From NCBI GenBank assembly GCA_047517485.1, contig JAKZSU010000001.1, forward strand, positions 1 to 43,125: 43,125 nucleotides of DNA. The letters run 5' to 3'. Under the pieces are notes generated by a model. It made no database searches, was not told the DNA's origin, and worked only from the letters and a program-made list of their open reading frames with translations. Below are positions 40,788 through 43,125 of this stretch, one piece after another. Every line of letters begins with the position of its first letter. Position 1 is the stretch's first letter. Both the position numbers and the translations under genes were made by a program. This DNA comes from JAKZSU01 sp047517485. Its GTDB lineage: Bacteria > Pseudomonadota > Alphaproteobacteria > UBA7887.

Positions 40788-42550
40788 CAGGTCCGCGCGC
40801 CGCCTCGACACGGGCGTTGGTCGGCCGCCTCCTGCGGTCCTATTTCAAGCCCTATCGCGCGCGCCTCGCGCTCGCCATCGGCTGGATGATCGTCGCTGCC
40901 ACCGCGCAACCGGCGCTCGCCTGGTTGATGGAACCGATGGTCAGCGACGTCTTCGTTGCCCGCGATCGCTCGATGCTGGTGCCGGTGGCGCTCGCCGTCG
41001 CCGCCGTCATGGTGTTCGGCGGTCTCGCCAATTTCGGCCAGGCGGTACTGATGAACTGGGTCGGGCTGCGTATCGTCGCCGATCTGCAACGCCAGGTCTT
41101 CGACCACGTTATCGGCCTCGACTTGGCATTTTTTCACCGCACCCCCACCGGCCGCCTGATCGCCAATCTCACCAACGACGCCAATTTGGTCCGCCAGGCG
41201 ACATCGCAAACCCTGACCGGTCTGGTCAAGGAGGCGCTGACGGTGATCTTTCTCATCAGTCTGATGTTCTACCAGGACTGGGAATTGGCGCTGATGGTGT
41301 TTTTCGTCTTTCCCCTCGCCTATTGGCCAATTAGCAAGCTCGGTCGCCGCATGCGCAAGGTGGGGGTCAATACCCAGGCCGAAATCGGCGAGTTCACTTC
41401 GCTGCTCAACGAAACCTTCCAGGGCGCGCGCCACGTCAAGGCCTACGGCATGGAGGCTTACGAATCGAAGCGCGCCGAGACGGTAATCGAACGCCTGTTC
41501 GGCTTTTACATGAAAGCGGCCAAGACCCGTGCGGTGTTATCGCCGATCATGGAGACGCTGGGCGGCGTGGCGATCGCCCTGGTGATCCTGTACGGCGGCC
41601 GTCAGGTGGTCGACGGAACCCTCGAGGCCGGCGCCTTTTTCGCCTTCGTCACCGCCCTCGCCTTTGCCTACCGGCCGCTCAAAAGCGTCGCCAATCTGAA
41701 TACCGTGCTGCAGGAAGGCCTGGCGGCGACCCAGCGGGTCTTCGCCGTGCTCGACCAGCGCGCGGAAATCGTCGACCAAGCGGGCGCGACGGAACTGGCG
41801 ATCAATGGCGGCGCGGTGCGCTTCGAGTCGGTGAGCTTCTCATACGGCGACAAGGCGCCGGCCCTCGCCAACGTCTCGCTGGAAGCACCGGCGGCGGCAA
41901 CCGTCGCCCTGGTCGGACCGTCCGGCGCGGGGAAATCGACGCTGCTGAATTTGATCGCCCGGTTTTTCGAAGCCAATTCCGGCCAGGTGAGCATCGACGG
42001 CCAAGACGTGCGCGGCGTGACCTTGGCCTCGCTGCGCGGCGCGATCGCGCTGGTCAGCCAGGAAATCACTCTGTTCAATGATACGGTGCATGCCAACATC
42101 GCCTATGGCGCGCCCGGCGGTATCGCCGCGACGGACGATGTCGAGCGGGTCGCGCGGGCCGCGGCGGCGCACGACTTCATCAGCGACCTGCCGCAAGGCT
42201 ATGCCACCGTCGTCGGCGAACGCGGGGTCACCCTATCGGGCGGTCAGCGCCAACGGGTCGCGATCGCCCGCGCCATGCTCAAGGACGCGCCGATATTGTT
42301 GCTTGACGAAGCGACCGCCTCGCTCGATACCGAATCGGAACGCCAAGTCCAGGCCGCGCTCGAACGATTGAAGGTGGGCCGCACGACGATCGTCATCGCC
42401 CATCGGCTATCGACCGTGCGCGATGCCGACGTGATCTATGTCATCGAGGACGGCGCGGTGATCGAGCACGGGCGTCATCAAGATCTTTATGACGCCGGCG
42501 GTCTCTATGCCCGGCTCTACGACCTTCAGTTCGGTGACGCCGCCGACTGA
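40784..42550 (+). CDS. MsbA-like ABC exporter (fused permease and ATPase)
   Basis: The 588-aa half-transporter has a six-helix type IV membrane domain (residues about 20-320) and an ATPase domain. Walker A VGPSGAGKSTLL is near residue 380, the Q-loop in SQEITLFNDTV, the signature LSGGQRQRVAIARAM near 484, Walker B ILLLDEATASLD near 505 and the H-loop in IAHRLSTV. It would act as a homodimer. Similarity to MsbA suggests lipid A or other lipid flipping, an inference. The ATG at 40784 overlaps cysQ; the longer open frame from 40304 runs within cysQ. Confidence 0.92.
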   Translation: MTGPRAASTRALVGRLLRSYFKPYRARLALAIGWMIVAATAQPALAWLMEPMVSDVFVARDRSMLVPVALAVAAVMVFGGLANFGQAVLMNWVGLRIVADLQRQVFDHVIGLDLAFFHRTPTGRLIANLTNDANLVRQATSQTLTGLVKEALTVIFLISLMFYQDWELALMVFFVFPLAYWPISKLGRRMRKVGVNTQAEIGEFTSLLNETFQGARHVKAYGMEAYESKRAETVIERLFGFYMKAAKTRAVLSPIMETLGGVAIALVILYGGRQVVDGTLEAGAFFAFVTALAFAYRPLKSVANLNTVLQEGLAATQRVFAVLDQRAEIVDQAGATELAINGGAVRFESVSFSYGDKAPALANVSLEAPAAATVALVGPSGAGKSTLLNLIARFFEANSGQVSIDGQDVRGVTLASLRGAIALVSQEITLFNDTVHANIAYGAPGGIAATDDVERVARAAAAHDFISDLPQGYATVVGERGVTLSGGQRQRVAIARAMLKDAPILLLDEATASLDTESERQVQAALERLKVGRTTIVIAHRLSTVRDADVIYVIEDGAVIEHGRHQDLYDAGGLYARLYDLQFGDAAD

Positions 42551-42932
42551 TCAATCGGCGATTATCTAGTTAACATACCCATGTAAAAAACATGCTTGCG
42601 ATCGCCGCGCAGTGAATCTTGACCCTACTCCGATGGGCGCGCGCGCCGGCGTCATTTGGGTGATTCGCGCTTTTTCGTCGGTTTCGGTGCCGGCTTGATC
42701 GCCAACAGCGCCGCGATACCTTGTTCCGTTTTCAGTGGATGTAGCGACACTGGCCCAGGTCTACTGGACTGATTCTGAACGTTTTTTTTCTTTCATCCCG
42801 CCTCTTCCCACTCAACGCGGAACGTTTGTATTGCCTCATGAATGGGTGCATGTTGCATTACAGAACCTTCGGGCCTATTGTTTGATCATGCCCAATGTGG
42901 ATCCAAACCAAACAGCGGCTCTTTGACTGAGC
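42551..42932. other. Accessory patch without a confident gene
   Basis: These 382 bases follow the ABC transporter. The first part is GC-rich and includes CATG-TAAAAAA-CATG (near 42580-42596), too weak for a terminator. From about 42740 the composition turns less GC-rich than the neighbours, with an eight-T run. An open frame 42735..42926 on the plus strand (63 codons, including SERFFSFIPPLPTQRG and HEWVHVALQNLRAYC) has no recognised family or clear ribosome site. The opposite strand has a 35-codon frame starting near 42842. The patch abuts an insertion-sequence end, so debris from a mobile element is likely. Confidence 0.4.
42652..42750 (-). pseudogene. Possible C-terminal remnant of a small Lys/Pro-rich protein
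   Basis: A 32-codon frame reads VSLHPLKTEQGIAALLAIK then PAPKPTKKRESPK and stops. It has helix-like and basic Pro/Lys tail parts that look like real coding sequence, but only a GTG could start it and there is no ribosome site. An in-frame stop lies about 50 nt upstream. The join with lower-GC DNA at about 42740 suggests the 5' part was lost. I do not recognise the family. Confidence 0.3.
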
Positions 42933-43125
42933 TGGTCCCAAATTGTTGGACAGCTTGGCAGCGTAGTTAAGGTGTATTCCGGTTCCTGATCATGCTGCCA
43001 AAATCGTGTTTATCACATCCTGCTGCTGTTGTTGAGCCTGTGGGGATGTGGGTAAGCCGTCAGGCTTATCCATCATATCCACGGGCTGCCCGGCGCCGTA
43101 GGCTTCCGCCGGCGTTTGACCGCCG
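42933..43125 (-). mobile_element. End of an IS3-family insertion sequence (cut by the window edge)
   Basis: The boundary is placed at TGGTCCCAAATTGTTGGACA (42933-42952), which looks like an IS3-group terminal repeat with TG at its outer end. Between it and the transposase stop are about 37 nt of non-coding IS sequence. The other terminal repeat lies outside the window, so length and target duplication cannot be judged. An alternative outer edge is TGAGC at 42927. Confidence 0.65.
42990..43125 (-). CDS. IS3-family transposase, C-terminal 44 residues (partial)
   Basis: The frame is open to the window edge and reads GGQTPAEAYGAGQPVDMMDK, then PDGLPTSPQAQQQQQ and DVINTILAA. This is the end of an rve-type integrase core (the TPAEAY block follows the last catalytic region) with the Gln-rich tail seen in a group of proteobacterial IS3 transposases. 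The catalytic DDE residues are beyond the window. Whether the whole element is intact is unknown. Confidence 0.75.
   Translation of the reverse strand, partial: GGQTPAEAYGAGQPVDMMDKPDGLPTSPQAQQQQQDVINTILAA

Overview
The window is GC-rich, densely coding chromosomal DNA that looks like an alphaproteobacterium, most plausibly of the Rhodospirillales type. The support is gene content and order: an aa3-type cytochrome c oxidase cluster (ctaC-ctaD-ctaB-small gene-ctaG-ctaE-DUF983-SURF1-COX15), the thrC/M16 peptidase/GNAT cluster, a gshA-rsmE//ubiA block, an intracellular PHB depolymerase and a split glycine decarboxylase. Taxonomy is inferred from this; no rRNA or tRNA gene was seen.

Layout. 0.1-5.6 kb (minus): a glycine cleavage operon gcvT-gcvH-gcvPA-gcvPB, followed by a cupin gene and a short DUF3047-like gene, headed by a good promoter and a tandem glycine riboswitch. 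5.6-8.0 kb: lipoprotein, dual-CDGSH protein, thrB and rnhA. 8.0-10.8 kb: a Prx5-type peroxiredoxin and a DsbD/ScsB-type thiol:disulfide protein. 10.9-15.9 kb: yqgE, acetyltransferase, M16 peptidase, thrC, small membrane protein, FMN reductase. 15.9-24.6 kb (minus): M32 carboxypeptidase and the aa3 oxidase cluster, whose upstream region has an FNR/FixK-like box over a possible -35 element. 24.7-26.8 kb: a DUF3422 gene split by a palindromic element, and a cysteine-less Tpx-like gene. 26.9-34.3 kb: tldD, bicupin, a second palindromic element, gshA, rsmE, ubiA, phaZ, acetyltransferase. 34.4-42.6 kb (plus): a tightly spaced run ubiD, two tandem TraB/GumN genes (the second with a nonsense codon), phyH-like, pmbA, cysQ, msbA-like. 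42.6-43.1 kb: an accessory patch with gene remnants and the end of an IS3-family element.

How genes work together. The glycine riboswitch ties the cleavage operon to glycine. ubiA and ubiD are two ubiquinone steps, and gshA supplies glutathione. tldD and pmbA encode the two halves of one peptidase although they lie about 10 kb apart. The oxidase cluster holds all three core subunits plus haem A synthesis (ctaB, ctaA) and copper/haem insertion factors (ctaG, SURF1).

The most unusual signal is a pair of non-coding palindromic elements (25674..25936 and 29015..29281). They share an identical four-part layout: long perfect terminal inverted repeat, hairpin 1, a 7-nt linker, hairpin 2, terminal repeat. 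Their loop core is conserved (41 of 50 positions by hand count), yet their stem and terminal sequences differ while staying fully complementary within each copy. One copy interrupts DUF3422 without shifting its frame; the other lies exactly between two convergent stop codons.
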